Source: Halobacteriales archaeon YIM A00010
GTDB lineage: Archaea > Halobacteriota > Halobacteria > Halobacteriales > Haloarculaceae
Length of the DNA: 64,000 nt
Reading direction: 5' to 3'
Assembly: GCA_025041175.1 (NCBI GenBank)
Contig: JAKCFJ010000004.1
Coordinates: 310,001 to 374,000, forward strand
Part shown: in pieces, positions 24,839 to 33,582 of the stretch
Numbering within the stretch: position 1 is the first letter of the stretch
Layout of the letters: every line of letters begins with the position of its first letter
Translations under genes and position numbers: made by a program
The notes under the pieces: generated by a model
What the model saw: the letters and a program-made list of their open reading frames with translations, nothing else
Database searches by the model: none
What the model was told of the DNA's origin: nothing

Positions 24839-24894
24839 ACACTACCGTGCTGTTATGGGTGTCTCTTTTATCAGCCTAGCCCGTACAATCATCT

Positions 24895-25182
24895 ATGTCA
24901 ACGTATCTCAGTCAGATCGACGTCAACGAAGATGAATACCAGAATTCCCAGGAGTTGGTCTCAGTCTGGGGCACCATTCGTGACGACATTGAGCAGCTCG
25001 GCGGGGAGATCACTGCGACCTACGCCATCCTTGGTGGGTACGATTTCCATATCATCTTTGAGGTGCCCGATGACGAAACCGCGTTTCAAGTCACACAAAT
25101 CATCGAACAACACGGCCTCGATACGACGACGATGCGTGCGCTCCCGCTCGATCAGATTGGGACGCTCGTCGACGATATCTAA
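24895..25182 (+). CDS. GYD-domain protein
   Basis: A 95-residue protein of the GYD domain family: MSTYLSQIDVNEDEYQNSQE, then IEQLGGEITATYAILGGYDF and HIIFEVPDDETAFQVTQIIE. The G-G-Y-D-F/H-I-I-F core names the family; its biochemical role is unknown. CTTTTATC about 26 bases upstream of the ATG is a TATA box suited to a leaderless mRNA. It stands alone. Confidence 0.85.
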   Translation: MSTYLSQIDVNEDEYQNSQELVSVWGTIRDDIEQLGGEITATYAILGGYDFHIIFEVPDDETAFQVTQIIEQHGLDTTTMRALPLDQIGTLVDDI

Positions 25183-25656
25183 GCCATTCTGTCCCGGAAA
25201 CACGCAACAGCAGGTTGTCGTCACGATCAACAGAGCCGTGCCGAAAGAGACTCGCTTCGCTCACGGGGTTGGAGGGTGCACATCCCGCAGCAGGAGCCTC
25301 ACCTGTTCAGACCCTGGGAGACTCATCGTCTAGGACGGCTTCCGTGACAGCAGACTGTCGACTAATACACTCCTTTTCTTTCGGTATGTTCCTGTTCTCT
25401 GTGCTCTGAATTCCGATTACGTATTTCTAACAACGCTCTTGTGTAGCACATTGTTGATGGAGAGATCTCTTGCGATTCTCCTGCTGATATCCCATCGTCA
25501 GCGTCTCTCCGGCACCGAACCGAGCCCTCTGTGGCAGATTCGCCATCGTTGAATTTCCCGAGGGTTTCTCGACAGAATTCGCTATCATAGGATAGTTTCA
25601 CAAAAACATTTAAGCAACAAATTTATCTGTTCGTATGTCACCGGGTTACGTGGACA
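25183..25656. other. intergenic, no gene seen
   Basis: Some 470 bases with only short frames. Near the right end TTTAAG at about 25609 could be part of the dehalogenase promoter. No repeat or RNA fold is evident. Confidence 0.5.
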
Positions 25657-26370
25657 ATGTCTACGATTGCCGCGGCGACCCTCCGAGAGGAAACCGAAGT
25701 GCTCGCGTTCGACTTGTGGGACACGCTGCTCAACCGCGAGGCGGTGCTCGTGCCCGCCCTCGACGAACTCCTCACTGAGCACGGCAGCGATTACGACCCG
25801 GAAATCCTGCTGCGACGGTACCTAGCGATGCACTTCCGGGATTCGATGATCGATTCGCTGATCCCCGGCCCGCACACTCCCTTCAAAGAGATCAGTCGCC
25901 GAGCGCTCGGCTACCGGTTAGAACAGATCGGCCTCGACGTTCCGGACGAGGACGTCCGCCGAGTCATCCGCCAGTGGAAGACCCTCGAACCGTACCCAGA
26001 TGTCGACGCCGCGCTCGATCGCTTGAGCGACAAGTACGAACTGGTGGGCCTCTCGAACGGTGATCCGGACATGCTCGAAGCGGTCCGCCCGAACTTCGAG
26101 ACGGACCTCGACGGAATCGTCTCGGTCGCCGACGCCGGCGCGTACAAACCCCACCGGGCGTCCTACGACCTGTGCTGTGAGCGCTTCGATGTCGCACCGC
26201 ACGAGGTCCTCTTTGTGACCGCCCACACGTTTGACCTCGTCGGTGCGAAGGCGATCGGCATGCACGGGGCTTTCCTCAACAGACACGAGAACCCATACGG
26301 CAGCTGGATCTATCAACCCGACATCACCGTCCCCGACACCGATGCACTGGCAAACATGCTGACCGAGTAG
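25657..26370 (+). CDS. HAD-superfamily haloacid dehalogenase-like hydrolase
   Basis: 237 residues. The HAD motifs are in order: VLAFDLWDTLLNRE (motif I with the nucleophile Asp), ELVGLSNGD (motif II Ser), AGAYKPHRASYDLC (motif III Lys) and VTAHTFDLVGAKAIGMHGAF (motif IV). The cap region between motifs I and II fits type II L-2-haloacid dehalogenases, as does S-N-G-D and the A-H-x-x-D-L-x-G-A-K pattern. Real substrates of haloarchaeal members are largely unknown. Single-gene unit. Confidence 0.85.
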   Translation: MSTIAAATLREETEVLAFDLWDTLLNREAVLVPALDELLTEHGSDYDPEILLRRYLAMHFRDSMIDSLIPGPHTPFKEISRRALGYRLEQIGLDVPDEDVRRVIRQWKTLEPYPDVDAALDRLSDKYELVGLSNGDPDMLEAVRPNFETDLDGIVSVADAGAYKPHRASYDLCCERFDVAPHEVLFVTAHTFDLVGAKAIGMHGAFLNRHENPYGSWIYQPDITVPDTDALANMLTE

Positions 26371-26730
26371 TCCCAGTACCTCACAAAACTCTTCAGTTGA
26401 CTGCTTCTGAGACGTGAGTTCGATGGAGAAGCCGGTACTGAGCAACCGCTAAGGATGGTGGTTCGGTACTGAGGGCACCGACCTGTCGCAGTCGGCGGCG
26501 GAATGCCGCCGACGCGACGGTGTCGCCACTCACTGAGCGGGCGGTTCCGGTCGGTGAATTACCGCTCGAAGCAGTCGTCCGGTAGCTTGTTCGCGGGGAC
26601 AGCCCGACGCATAGCGAGGGCCGACCACACTGCTCGGGTTACCATGTCGATGAACTCCTCGAACGACCATTCGTTCTGGTAGATGCAGTCGATATGATTT
26701 GATGGTTACAGAGAACCAGCCGATACAGAA
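26371..26730. other. relic region upstream of the recombinase
   Basis: No intact gene. The minus strand at 26559-26697 reads YQNEWSFEEFIDMVTRAVWS and ALAMRRAVPANKLPDDCFER before a stop, which looks like the tail of a real protein I do not recognise. A 9-bp GC-rich hairpin (GTCGGCGGC-GGAAT-GCCGCCGAC, about 26490-26512) lies to its left. Confidence 0.4.
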
Positions 26731-26767
26731 AACAGGTGTTTTCCATATCGATACGAAAACCCCTGTT
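26731..26767. promoter_or_regulatory. inverted repeat before the recombinase, possible res site
   Basis: AACAGGTGTTTTC (26731-26743) and GAAAACCCCTGTT (26755-26767) are inverted with one mismatch around an 11-base spacer, directly before the TATA-like TTTATATAC at about 26769. Serine recombinases bind such sites and often regulate themselves from them. Confidence 0.5.
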
Positions 26768-26812
26768 CTTTATATACTGAATCGCGATACGATTAGGGTG
26801 TCCGACCACACC

Positions 26813-27574
26813 ATGCACATCGCCGCCTACGTCCGCGTCTCGACCGACGACCAGAACGAGGATCGCCAGATGCGCGCAATCCGTGAGAAGTACGATGAAT
26901 CGGAGCGGGAGAACCAGATCGACTGGTACTGTGACCTCGGCGAGAGCGGGGCATCGACCTCGCGGCAAGAGTACCAACGCCTCCGCGAACACGTTGCCGA
27001 GTACGACGTGGTGGTTGCGCACGAACTCGATCGGCTCGGCCGGTCGTTCGCTGACCTCGCCGGGTTCGTCGAGGACCTCCGCGAGAAGGGCGTCGACATC
27101 GATCTCGTGAACCAGCCCATCGGGACCGTCGGCGAGGACGACTGGATGGCCGAGATGATGCTCAACATGATGATGGTGTTCGCCGACGCCGAACGGAAAA
27201 TGATCCGGTCACGGGTGCAGGAGGGCATCGACGCTGCCATCGCCGACGGCAAGCGTGTCGGCCGGCCACCGTTTGGCTACACCGTTGAGGACGGCTTCCT
27301 CCAGCAGATCCCCGCCGAGTACGTCCGCGCCCAGACCTTCATCCGAGAGGTGCGCAAAGGGCGCGAAAAGCACGCCACCGCCGCGTTTTTCGAAATTCCC
27401 GATTCAGCGGTGCAGAGTATCCTTGCACGGGCCGAGGCGAACTACGACGTTCCGTTCGACAACGACCAATGGCGGCTCGAACGCGCAAAGGTCACCGCTG
27501 GCGAGAAAGAGCTCTCGTCACTCGATGCTCAGAGCGGACACCCACCCGCACCGACGAGAGGTCCAGAGCAGTAA
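26813..27574 (+). CDS. serine recombinase (resolvase/invertase)
   Basis: 253 residues from MHIAAYVRVSTDDQNEDRQM at 26813; a longer open frame starts at 26699 but would begin upstream of the inverted repeat and TATA box. The catalytic Ser is in YVRVSTDDQ, and the conserved DRLGRSFADLA, MVFADAERKMIRSRVQEGID and GRPPFGYTV follow. The C-terminal part (about residues 170-215) is a short helix-turn-helix region. Such enzymes cut and rejoin DNA at specific sites, here possibly the inverted repeat upstream. No TnpB or integrase partner is adjacent. The end is followed by a small palindrome, GAACGCAAGCGTTC. Confidence 0.88.
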   Translation: MHIAAYVRVSTDDQNEDRQMRAIREKYDESERENQIDWYCDLGESGASTSRQEYQRLREHVAEYDVVVAHELDRLGRSFADLAGFVEDLREKGVDIDLVNQPIGTVGEDDWMAEMMLNMMMVFADAERKMIRSRVQEGIDAAIADGKRVGRPPFGYTVEDGFLQQIPAEYVRAQTFIREVRKGREKHATAAFFEIPDSAVQSILARAEANYDVPFDNDQWRLERAKVTAGEKELSSLDAQSGHPPAPTRGPEQ

Positions 27575-27582
27575 CTACTCGC

Positions 27583-27596
27583 CGGAACGCAAGCGT
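27583..27596. repeat. short palindrome GAACGCAAGCGTTC
   Basis: GAACGC and GCGTTC pair around AA. The same 14 bases occur at about 39331, inside a cluster of hairpins. Confidence 0.6.
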
Positions 27597-27779
27597 TCGT
27601 AGTCATTGGTGCGCTTGAGCAAACCGGCTCGATCATAATCTGGTGACAAGACGACCGTCATACCCGACAGAAACCGATGGTACAACACTCTCCGCACTAC
27701 GGTAGCCGCGTGTAAGCAGCGAGTCCTCCGCTCAGTGTTCGTCTGCCGGACGACTTGTAGGTACGGTTAGATATACGAC

Positions 27780-28103
27780 ATGGGAACGAAGCCAACGCCA
27801 GAGTCGGACTCAGCCGACACAGATCCACGTATCGACGTGAAATCATCCGCTACAACCCCGCTGAACGACACTGCGGAGATGGTTGCAGCGGCTCTCGTCG
27901 TTGACGCCATCGGCTATCACGGCCGATCCCGGTTTTTCGAGGACGAATCCAACGGAAGTGGTGATGTTCTCGACGGATTCGTTGCGGATGTCACGATCAT
28001 CGTGCAGTCACAGTGCGAGCGGTGGGAGAGCTACGCCGACATCGAGACGCTGATCGATAACGACCCGTTCTTGGCTGACTATGGGCGGCCAGATGGCGTC
28101 TAA
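27780..28103 (+). CDS. acidic protein of unknown function
   Basis: 107 residues, beginning MGTKPTPESDSADTDPRIDV with a disordered acidic head, then a helical domain (DTAEMVAAALVVDAIGYHGR, ADVTIIVQSQCERWESYADI). No motif is recognised. It has typical codon use and stands alone after the recombinase. Confidence 0.6.
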   Translation: MGTKPTPESDSADTDPRIDVKSSATTPLNDTAEMVAAALVVDAIGYHGRSRFFEDESNGSGDVLDGFVADVTIIVQSQCERWESYADIETLIDNDPFLADYGRPDGV

Positions 28104-28199
28104 GCGACGCTCCCTCCACATCTATGGTTGCTCTCATGAAACAACACATATCAAATTGTCTATATCATGAACAGCGATCACATCGGTGGAGAGCAGACA

Positions 28200-28480
28200 T
28201 CACTCGGTAATGTATTGAGCCCCCCAGTCATCGCGGGCATCGATCTCGCGGTGGCCCCGCCGTATGAGCGTGTAGTAGTTCGTCCGCCGGTCACGTTGAC
28301 CCTTCTTGACCAGTCCCTTCTCCACGAGCGTGTCGAGATTCGGGTACAAGCGGCCGTAATGTCCTCTGCTGTCTCGTACCCGCGATTGTGGAGCCGCTGC
28401 GCAATCGTGTCTCCGATACCATCAAGGGAGATTGCCCGAAGCCCCGCTGCCTGCGCGCCAGCCACGTCTGAGGAGAGCGA
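28200..28480 (-). pseudogene. chimera of a helix-hairpin-helix piece and a PadR tail
   Basis: On the minus strand the end (28200-28357) reads GRLYPNLDTLVEKGLVKKGQ, DRRTNYYTLIRRG and EIDARDDWGAQYITE, nearly the same as the intact PadR at 31866. Upstream of the break (about 28358-28450) the same strand encodes LRAISLDGIGDTIAQRLHNR and GYETAEDI, a helix-hairpin-helix motif from an unrelated DNA-binding protein. The two parts are in different frames. It is a recombination scar between two genes. Confidence 0.65.
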
Positions 28481-28538
28481 GCATCCCGCTCCAATCGAGC
28501 CGAAACAGCTACGAGGCCCCGGCCAGCACTGAGACGAT

Positions 28539-29243
28539 ATGGCCGACGCTGCTGCGTCCCCGGATACGTCTAACGGTGTTACGGAGGATGGGTTCGCGAT
28601 CAGCACTGTGGTCCACGACCGTGAGGATGACGATCCGAACGACGTGATCGTCGTGAATACGCCGGGTCAACCGGCCGAAGAGTGGCACGCTCATAATGAC
28701 AAGAGTGTGGCCGAGGACAACCCCGAGTACTCGGCTGACGCGCCGGTCATCGTGGTGGTGTTTGCCGACGCCCTGCGAGCGGCCTTCCCCGATTGGGAGG
28801 AAGACGCCCCGTTGGCGCTCACCGCGATCAACGAATCGGACGCCTCACACTACTCGTTCCCCGCGCCACGTCTCAGACGGATCGACTCCTCACCCGGTGA
28901 CAGGGAGCGTGAAGAGACGGATGGTGTGGGAAGTGACGAGTCGCCACCTACAGCGAGCAACGAGCAGGAGACGGCTGCTGCTCCGGATACCGCCGATGAT
29001 GGAGCCGCCCTTGCGTCCGACGAACCGCCTGTCACGGCGGCCGACCTCTCGGCGTCAATGCGCGCACTCAAAGAACGGCTCGAAGACGGGGGCATGACCG
29101 TCGAGATTGAGCCCGATGGCCAGGCGCTGCAAGCGATGAAACTTGGCGATACCTACCGCGTGCGCCCCGGTGAAATCATCGAGGGCGACGGAGCCTTGCG
29201 TGCCCAGCTCGCCCCGATCGTCGACGAGTACGAGGGAGACTGA
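28539..29243 (+). CDS. acidic protein with a small C-terminal beta domain
   Basis: 234 residues. The first ~115 residues form an unknown domain (DPNDVIVVNTPGQPAEEWHA, SADAPVIVVVFADALRAAFP). A long Ser/Thr/Glu/Ala linker follows. The last ~60 residues (MRALKERLEDGGMTVEIEPD, LGDTYRVRPGEIIEGDGALR) match the stretch that follows the stop codon of the LSm gene at 8362-8562. Because the same C-terminal domain is linked to two different N-terminal partners, it is probably a mobile module. Function unknown. Confidence 0.65.
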   Translation: MADAAASPDTSNGVTEDGFAISTVVHDREDDDPNDVIVVNTPGQPAEEWHAHNDKSVAEDNPEYSADAPVIVVVFADALRAAFPDWEEDAPLALTAINESDASHYSFPAPRLRRIDSSPGDREREETDGVGSDESPPTASNEQETAAAPDTADDGAALASDEPPVTAADLSASMRALKERLEDGGMTVEIEPDGQALQAMKLGDTYRVRPGEIIEGDGALRAQLAPIVDEYEGD

Positions 29244-29343
29244 GCCCGTGGGAGGGCGCAAAGGGGCGAAAGGGATGGGCATGCTCGCCTGAATCGGATA
29301 CCAGATGCCGAGCGGGGGTGAAGCGACCGACGAGGGTGTCCCA

Positions 29344-29652
29344 CTAGTTGTCTGTGTTGTCCTCGTCCCCAGCTGGCTCGAGGCGTTCAGACAGTTGATC
29401 AAATCGGTCCTGGACCTGCTCAGTGCGCTTTTCGGTCTCTGTCACGTCGTACTCTCCGGTAAGTACCTCGCCGTCTTCGAGTTCGACGGTGAGCACGGCG
29501 TCGGGGTGTCGAGCGGGCTCGGGTATCACCGCTTGGTCGACAACAGCCTCTCCAACGAGCGATCCGGTGTCATCCTCGATGAGCAAGACAGCCTGGTCGT
29601 CTTCAAAGCGATCGATCACCGCCGTGTATCTGCCATCCTCGAGTGTCGTCAT
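29344..29652 (-). CDS. DUF3006-family protein
   Basis: 102 residues: TLEDGRYTAVIDRFEDDQAV, LLIEDDTGSLVGEAVVDQAV and VLTVELEDGEVLTGEYDVTE. The start (D-G-x-x-x-A-V-x-D-R-F-E-x-x-x-A-V-L) is that of DUF3006, small proteins often found beside ComEC-like metallo-beta-lactamase genes, as here. Its ATG overlaps the end of the lipoprotein gene upstream (29649-29652), so they form an operon. Biochemical role unknown. Confidence 0.85.
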   Translation of the reverse strand: MTTLEDGRYTAVIDRFEDDQAVLLIEDDTGSLVGEAVVDQAVIPEPARHPDAVLTVELEDGEVLTGEYDVTETEKRTEQVQDRFDQLSERLEPAGDEDNTDN

Positions 29653-31040
29653 GGATATTCCTCCTCAATAACTACGTCGCCGCTCTCATCGCGCACGGTT
29701 ATCGTATCCCCAGCATTATTCCAGATGGGTTGGTTCGAGCCCCAGTACAGGTTGGTCGCCGAATCCGTTCCGCTCCCGGTGTGCAACGTCACTGTTTCTC
29801 CTCCGTTGAGAGAGACGTCGTCTGGGAATGTGTAGGTACTTTCTGCGTCATCGACGACCGACCATCCGGAGAGATCGATCGGGTCTGTGCCCGTGTTCTC
29901 GAACGTGATGTACTCATCGTTTAGATTCTCTCTATCATTGCCCTCCGTCTCCGCATGGATCTCTGCGATCGAGAGGGGCTGGCTCTCATCGGTCGTGGGC
30001 TCGGGTTCAGTCCTGCCGTCGGTCGCAACAGGCGGTTCCGAGTCGCCAGTCGAGACATCGATCACCGTTCGCTCCTGTACCGGTTCGTCCTGTTCTGGAG
30101 CAATTGGCTCGCCCTCTCGGAGAGCACTGGGATCTGTTGGAGCCTGTTGTTGGGTCGCAGCTATAATTGCGGAGCCGTTACTCCGCATCACAATATCCCC
30201 GTGGGTCGCCGTCCAGTAGGTAGTGACGGAGCGGTCTGCCAACCGCGCTAACACCTCCTCATCTGGATGGCCATATTGGGACTCGTAGGGACTAGAAATG
30301 ACGGCAACGGCTGGCGTTGTCGTATCAAGCAAGGTCTCACTCGAGCTCGACTTGCTCCCATGATGCCCTGCCAGTAACGATGACGTATTCAGGGCCTCGC
30401 CGTGTTCCTCAACGAGATACTCCTCGCCAGCTTCAGCTGCGTCCCCTGGAAAGAGAAATTCGGCCTGGCCATGTTCGAGGTGGAGTACGATGCTGTTCTC
30501 GTTGGGATCTTCGTTTGCCAGATACGGGTCGGGAGGACTGAGCACGGTCACAGTCGCATCGTCGAACGGCAGATCGTCTCCGGTCCGGGTCTCGTACAGT
30601 TGGATATCGTATTCCTCGATCGCATCCAGATACCGTTGATAGGTCTCCGAGGTCGCTGTGATCCCCGGATCGTAGACGGCCCCAACGCCTTCTCCGTCGG
30701 TTTCGAGATACGCGATCACGGCCGCTTGCCCGCCGATGTGATCGGAATCCGGATGGGTTGAGATGAGATGATCGATCCGATCGATATCGTTGGCCTGGAG
30801 ATAGTTGATGACGTGCTCACCGTCATCCTGCCAATCACCCGAATCGATCAGTATCGTCTCATTGTCTCCCTGAATGAGCGTGCTGGTCCCGAGTCCTGTA
30901 TTGATGTAGTGGATCGAGAGTTCGCCTGAAGCGGGTGTCTGCTCTGGCGTCGACGTCGGTGAATCTGGCGATCCATTAAGACATCCCGCGAACGCGAGGA
31001 GAAGGATGAGTGTGAGCGCGATGAGTGCCTGTCTCTGCAT
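29649..31040 (-). CDS. lipoprotein with ComEC-like metallo-beta-lactamase and lamin-tail domains
   Basis: 463 residues from MQRQALIALTLILLLAFAGC at 31040, where a lipobox (L-A-F-A-G-C) follows a hydrophobic segment. The metallo-beta-lactamase part has LISTHPDSDHIGG (H-x-D-x-D-H), FLFPGDAAEAGEEYL (GD) and LLAGHHGSKSSSSETLL (H-H-G), as in the nuclease-like domain of ComEC/Rec2. The last ~110 residues are a lamin-tail fold: IAEIHAETEGNDRENLNDEY, ITFENTGTDPIDLSGWSVVD and NGGETVTLHTG. Such proteins lie outside the membrane and may degrade or handle DNA. Operon with DUF3006. Confidence 0.88.
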   Translation of the reverse strand: MQRQALIALTLILLLAFAGCLNGSPDSPTSTPEQTPASGELSIHYINTGLGTSTLIQGDNETILIDSGDWQDDGEHVINYLQANDIDRIDHLISTHPDSDHIGGQAAVIAYLETDGEGVGAVYDPGITATSETYQRYLDAIEEYDIQLYETRTGDDLPFDDATVTVLSPPDPYLANEDPNENSIVLHLEHGQAEFLFPGDAAEAGEEYLVEEHGEALNTSSLLAGHHGSKSSSSETLLDTTTPAVAVISSPYESQYGHPDEEVLARLADRSVTTYWTATHGDIVMRSNGSAIIAATQQQAPTDPSALREGEPIAPEQDEPVQERTVIDVSTGDSEPPVATDGRTEPEPTTDESQPLSIAEIHAETEGNDRENLNDEYITFENTGTDPIDLSGWSVVDDAESTYTFPDDVSLNGGETVTLHTGSGTDSATNLYWGSNQPIWNNAGDTITVRDESGDVVIEEEYP

Positions 31041-31154
31041 ACTACCCTTCTGTCCTGTGCCACCGGTATAGCTGTGGGGACCGGCGTGCAACCGATTGCG
31101 CATTTCTGTTGTCGAACTGCCCTTATACATGGAAAGTGATTATTCACGGCGAAG

Positions 31155-31790
31155 ATGGACCAAGCCCTGTACCGGATCGCACTTACGTACGAGATTGCGG
31201 ATCGATTCGCCGAGCAGCTCCCACCGGACTACGCTGAAGGGACGGATATTGACTCGCTCGCAGACGATCGCTGTTTGATTGCAGAGCCGGACTTCGTGTT
31301 GTTCCCAACAGTGGCCCTCCCCTCTGATACCGATCTATCAACGCTCGAGTCTCGGCTTTCTCCGGTGAATCTCTCGAAACCAGCAGAGATTGGGATCACT
31401 CGTGATCGCATCGAACAATTTGATGAACAGACCCGTCTGTTGGTGAGTATCCGACCCACGTTCGACATCGAGGCGTTACAGGGGGAGGTGGCAGAGTACG
31501 TTCGGGGAGTCGGTGGAGAGATTCACACGGCGACGATTCCCCATATCACTCGCCGGGATATCCCTCAAAGCTATTTCACTCTCCATGATCTGAGTGCGCC
31601 AGCGGCAGTTCGACGTCGACGCGGCCTATTTGGGCACTTTCGGAGCTATCTTACCGCATTCTTTCGTCCTGATGGGGCTGCTGTCCTTCCGTTTGGCCTC
31701 ATCAACACGGATGCTTCTCTCTATGCTGAAACACCGCAATTGACGGTAACAGACGTTGATTCACCACCGAGCACGGCGATACTCCCCTGA
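31155..31790 (+). CDS. protein of unknown function
   Basis: 211 residues, no signal peptide and no clear membrane helix. Recognisable pieces are weak: MDQALYRIALTYEIADRFAE, LSKPAEIGITRDRIEQFDEQ, EVAEYVRGVGGEIHTATIPH. A basic stretch (AAVRRRRGLFGHFRSYLTAF) lies near residue 160. Upstream, the lipoprotein gene diverges. I do not recognise the family. The base composition and regular codon use indicate a real gene. Confidence 0.65.
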   Translation: MDQALYRIALTYEIADRFAEQLPPDYAEGTDIDSLADDRCLIAEPDFVLFPTVALPSDTDLSTLESRLSPVNLSKPAEIGITRDRIEQFDEQTRLLVSIRPTFDIEALQGEVAEYVRGVGGEIHTATIPHITRRDIPQSYFTLHDLSAPAAVRRRRGLFGHFRSYLTAFFRPDGAAVLPFGLINTDASLYAETPQLTVTDVDSPPSTAILP

Positions 31791-31865
31791 CTATTACTCG
31801 ACTGCACGGATCACCCCACGTTTCCGCTGTCTCCGCTGTCCGAAAAACTGAGCGACGTGCTTCGC

Positions 31866-32141
31866 TCACTGATCAATATACTGGGCCTCCCAGTCATCGC
31901 GGGCGTCGATCTCGCGCTCTCCACGACGCGTGAGCGTGTAGTAGTTCGTCCGGCGATCGAGTTGTCCTTTCTCGACCAGTCCCTTCTCCACGAGCGTGTC
32001 GAGGTTCGGGTACAACCGCCCGTGGTGGATCTCTTTCTCGTAGTAGTCTTCGAGCTCGTCTTTGATCGCCAGGCCGTGGGGATCATCGCTGCCAGCGATC
32101 ACGTACAGCAAGTCTCGTTGGAATCCGGTCAAATCATGCAT
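31866..32141 (-). CDS. PadR-family transcription regulator
   Basis: A 91-residue minimal PadR protein: LTGFQRDLLYVIAGSDDPHG, LAIKDELEDYYEKEIHHGRL, YPNLDTLVEKGLVEKGQLDR and RTNYYTLTRRGEREIDARDD. All parts of the winged helix are present but the C-terminal dimerisation helix is short. A broken near-copy lies at 28200. It is upstream of the lanthipeptide block and could control it, but no shared site is seen. Its own promoter is the AT-rich stretch at 32145-32180. Confidence 0.88.
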   Translation of the reverse strand: MHDLTGFQRDLLYVIAGSDDPHGLAIKDELEDYYEKEIHHGRLYPNLDTLVEKGLVEKGQLDRRTNYYTLTRRGEREIDARDDWEAQYIDQ

Positions 32142-32531
32142 ATCTATTCTATCCTAGACATCATATTATATTCTTTTTGGATCGATCATTTCTCGAGCCG
32201 TGGTTAGCTACAAGCCTACCGATACAAAGATGCGGGGCCAAACCGACTGGAGAACCCTCCAGCCAAGGCCGGAACCCGCTTTTCACGATCTGTGGCTTGA
32301 TAGGTACATTTCCATAGAATCAACGCCGAGCAGGAGTTCGGTTTGTACCCAAGCGCGCAACTAGCCCTCTGGATCATCGACTGCGCAGTAGTCGAGGTTT
32401 GACCGATGCGATTGAAACGGTTTGCCTAGAATTCCCTCGAATAGGCGTCTCTTGCAGTTCCCGAAGATCAAGATATCTACAACCGAAGCCGGGAGGCTTC
32501 TCGCTCTGCAACGTCTAGTCTGTACATAGAG
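32142..32531. other. intergenic before the lanthipeptide block
   Basis: About 390 bases. A 52-codon frame (KMRGQTDWRTLQPRP ...) is open near 32210-32360 but has no good start. A CGACTGCGCAGTAGTCG near-palindrome occurs near 32378. The last 60 bases probably hold the promoter of the phosphotransferase gene. Confidence 0.5.
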
Positions 32532-33578
32532 ATGACTATAGACGATCGTATTACATCCGTGATATCGTCCCTCTTCTCGGAGAGGACTAATGTTACGTAT
32601 GAAGTGGCAGACGGATCGACGTTGGGGTATACATATGTCATCGAGGTTGATGACGGCAGCGACCAAGCGTCCTATGTGTTGAAACTGGCCAAGACAGATG
32701 CAGAGGACAAATTACCGTTTTATCGCACCGATCATACCGGTCAGGCTGCCATCGACGCGATGGCCGTTGAGGCAGCCCTCCTCGACCGTATCGCTCACCA
32801 GACGACTGTTCCAGTTCCACGGGTGCGTGAGGTTGACCTCTCGCCAGATGAACCTCTCCATCCATACCTGCTCCTCGAATGGGTTGGAGGGACTCCTTTA
32901 AATCTCGTCTCAGATAGTCCAGGAGATACCTGGCAACGATATCTCTCCGAGATAGGGCACAACCTCGCAACGCTTGGTGATACCGTCCAGTTTCAGCAAT
33001 TCGGATCGCTCAGAGTCCGTGATGACACGGTTAGCGTGAAGGATAATCACACAACCTGGACCTCCTGGATGGATACCCAGTACAACACGTATCTTCAACG
33101 GCTTGAAGCAACCCCTCTCGCAGATCTGGCAGCGGATATTACTGCCTGGTACCAAGAGCGACGGGAGCAACTCCCGACGCAGCCCGCATCAGTCTTAGTC
33201 CATGATGATGTCCATCTAGCGAACTTCTTAGTGAATACGGAGCCGAATAAAGCGCCATTAACAGCGATAATAGACTGGGAAGAGGTGGTAGCCGCGCCAC
33301 GTGAGTTCCAGGTCGCACGGATGGAGTACTCGTTGTTTGTGGCTGGCGATATCGACTCATCGATTGGACCACAAACGCGAGAGTGGTTCCAGAATAGCTA
33401 CTGGAGCCATTCATGCAGTCACCGGGAGGACTACAATGAGCGCCGACCGATCTATCACCTTCTAATCTGGCTTCGAATGGCGGGCAACCTCCGGTTTGAC
33501 GATGATGTCACCGATAGAATGAAAGCGACGATCGAACGAGCCCTCCGTGAAAAATTCGATACCGTACGTACGAGCTGA
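32532..33578 (+). CDS. aminoglycoside-phosphotransferase-fold kinase
   Basis: 348 residues of the APH/choline-kinase fold. The N-lobe has SYVLKLAKTDAEDKLPF (ATP-binding Lys), the hinge LLLEWVGGTPLNLV, the catalytic loop VLVHDDVHLANFLVN (H-D-x-x-x-x-N) and the metal-binding AIIDWEEVVAAPREFQVARM (D-W-E). All catalytic residues are present, so it should transfer phosphate to a small molecule or peptide. It converges on the LanM gene with only four bases between stop codons. In the RiPP context it could be a resistance or tailoring kinase; that is inference. Confidence 0.85.
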   Translation: MTIDDRITSVISSLFSERTNVTYEVADGSTLGYTYVIEVDDGSDQASYVLKLAKTDAEDKLPFYRTDHTGQAAIDAMAVEAALLDRIAHQTTVPVPRVREVDLSPDEPLHPYLLLEWVGGTPLNLVSDSPGDTWQRYLSEIGHNLATLGDTVQFQQFGSLRVRDDTVSVKDNHTTWTSWMDTQYNTYLQRLEATPLADLAADITAWYQERREQLPTQPASVLVHDDVHLANFLVNTEPNKAPLTAIIDWEEVVAAPREFQVARMEYSLFVAGDIDSSIGPQTREWFQNSYWSHSCSHREDYNERRPIYHLLIWLRMAGNLRFDDDVTDRMKATIERALREKFDTVRTS

Positions 33579-33582
33579 ACCA

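Larger units (their letters stand above)
24094..24850 (+). mobile_element. IS6-type insertion sequence
   Basis: The transposase gene at 24146 is framed by related ends: GGTGTTCAGATACGGATGAA on the left (about 24097) and, inverted on the right (about 24848), GTGTTCAGATTAGCTGATTC. The size (about 0.75 kb) and single transposase fit the IS6 family found in haloarchaea (ISH14-like). I do not see a matching direct repeat in the flanks. Confidence 0.65.
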
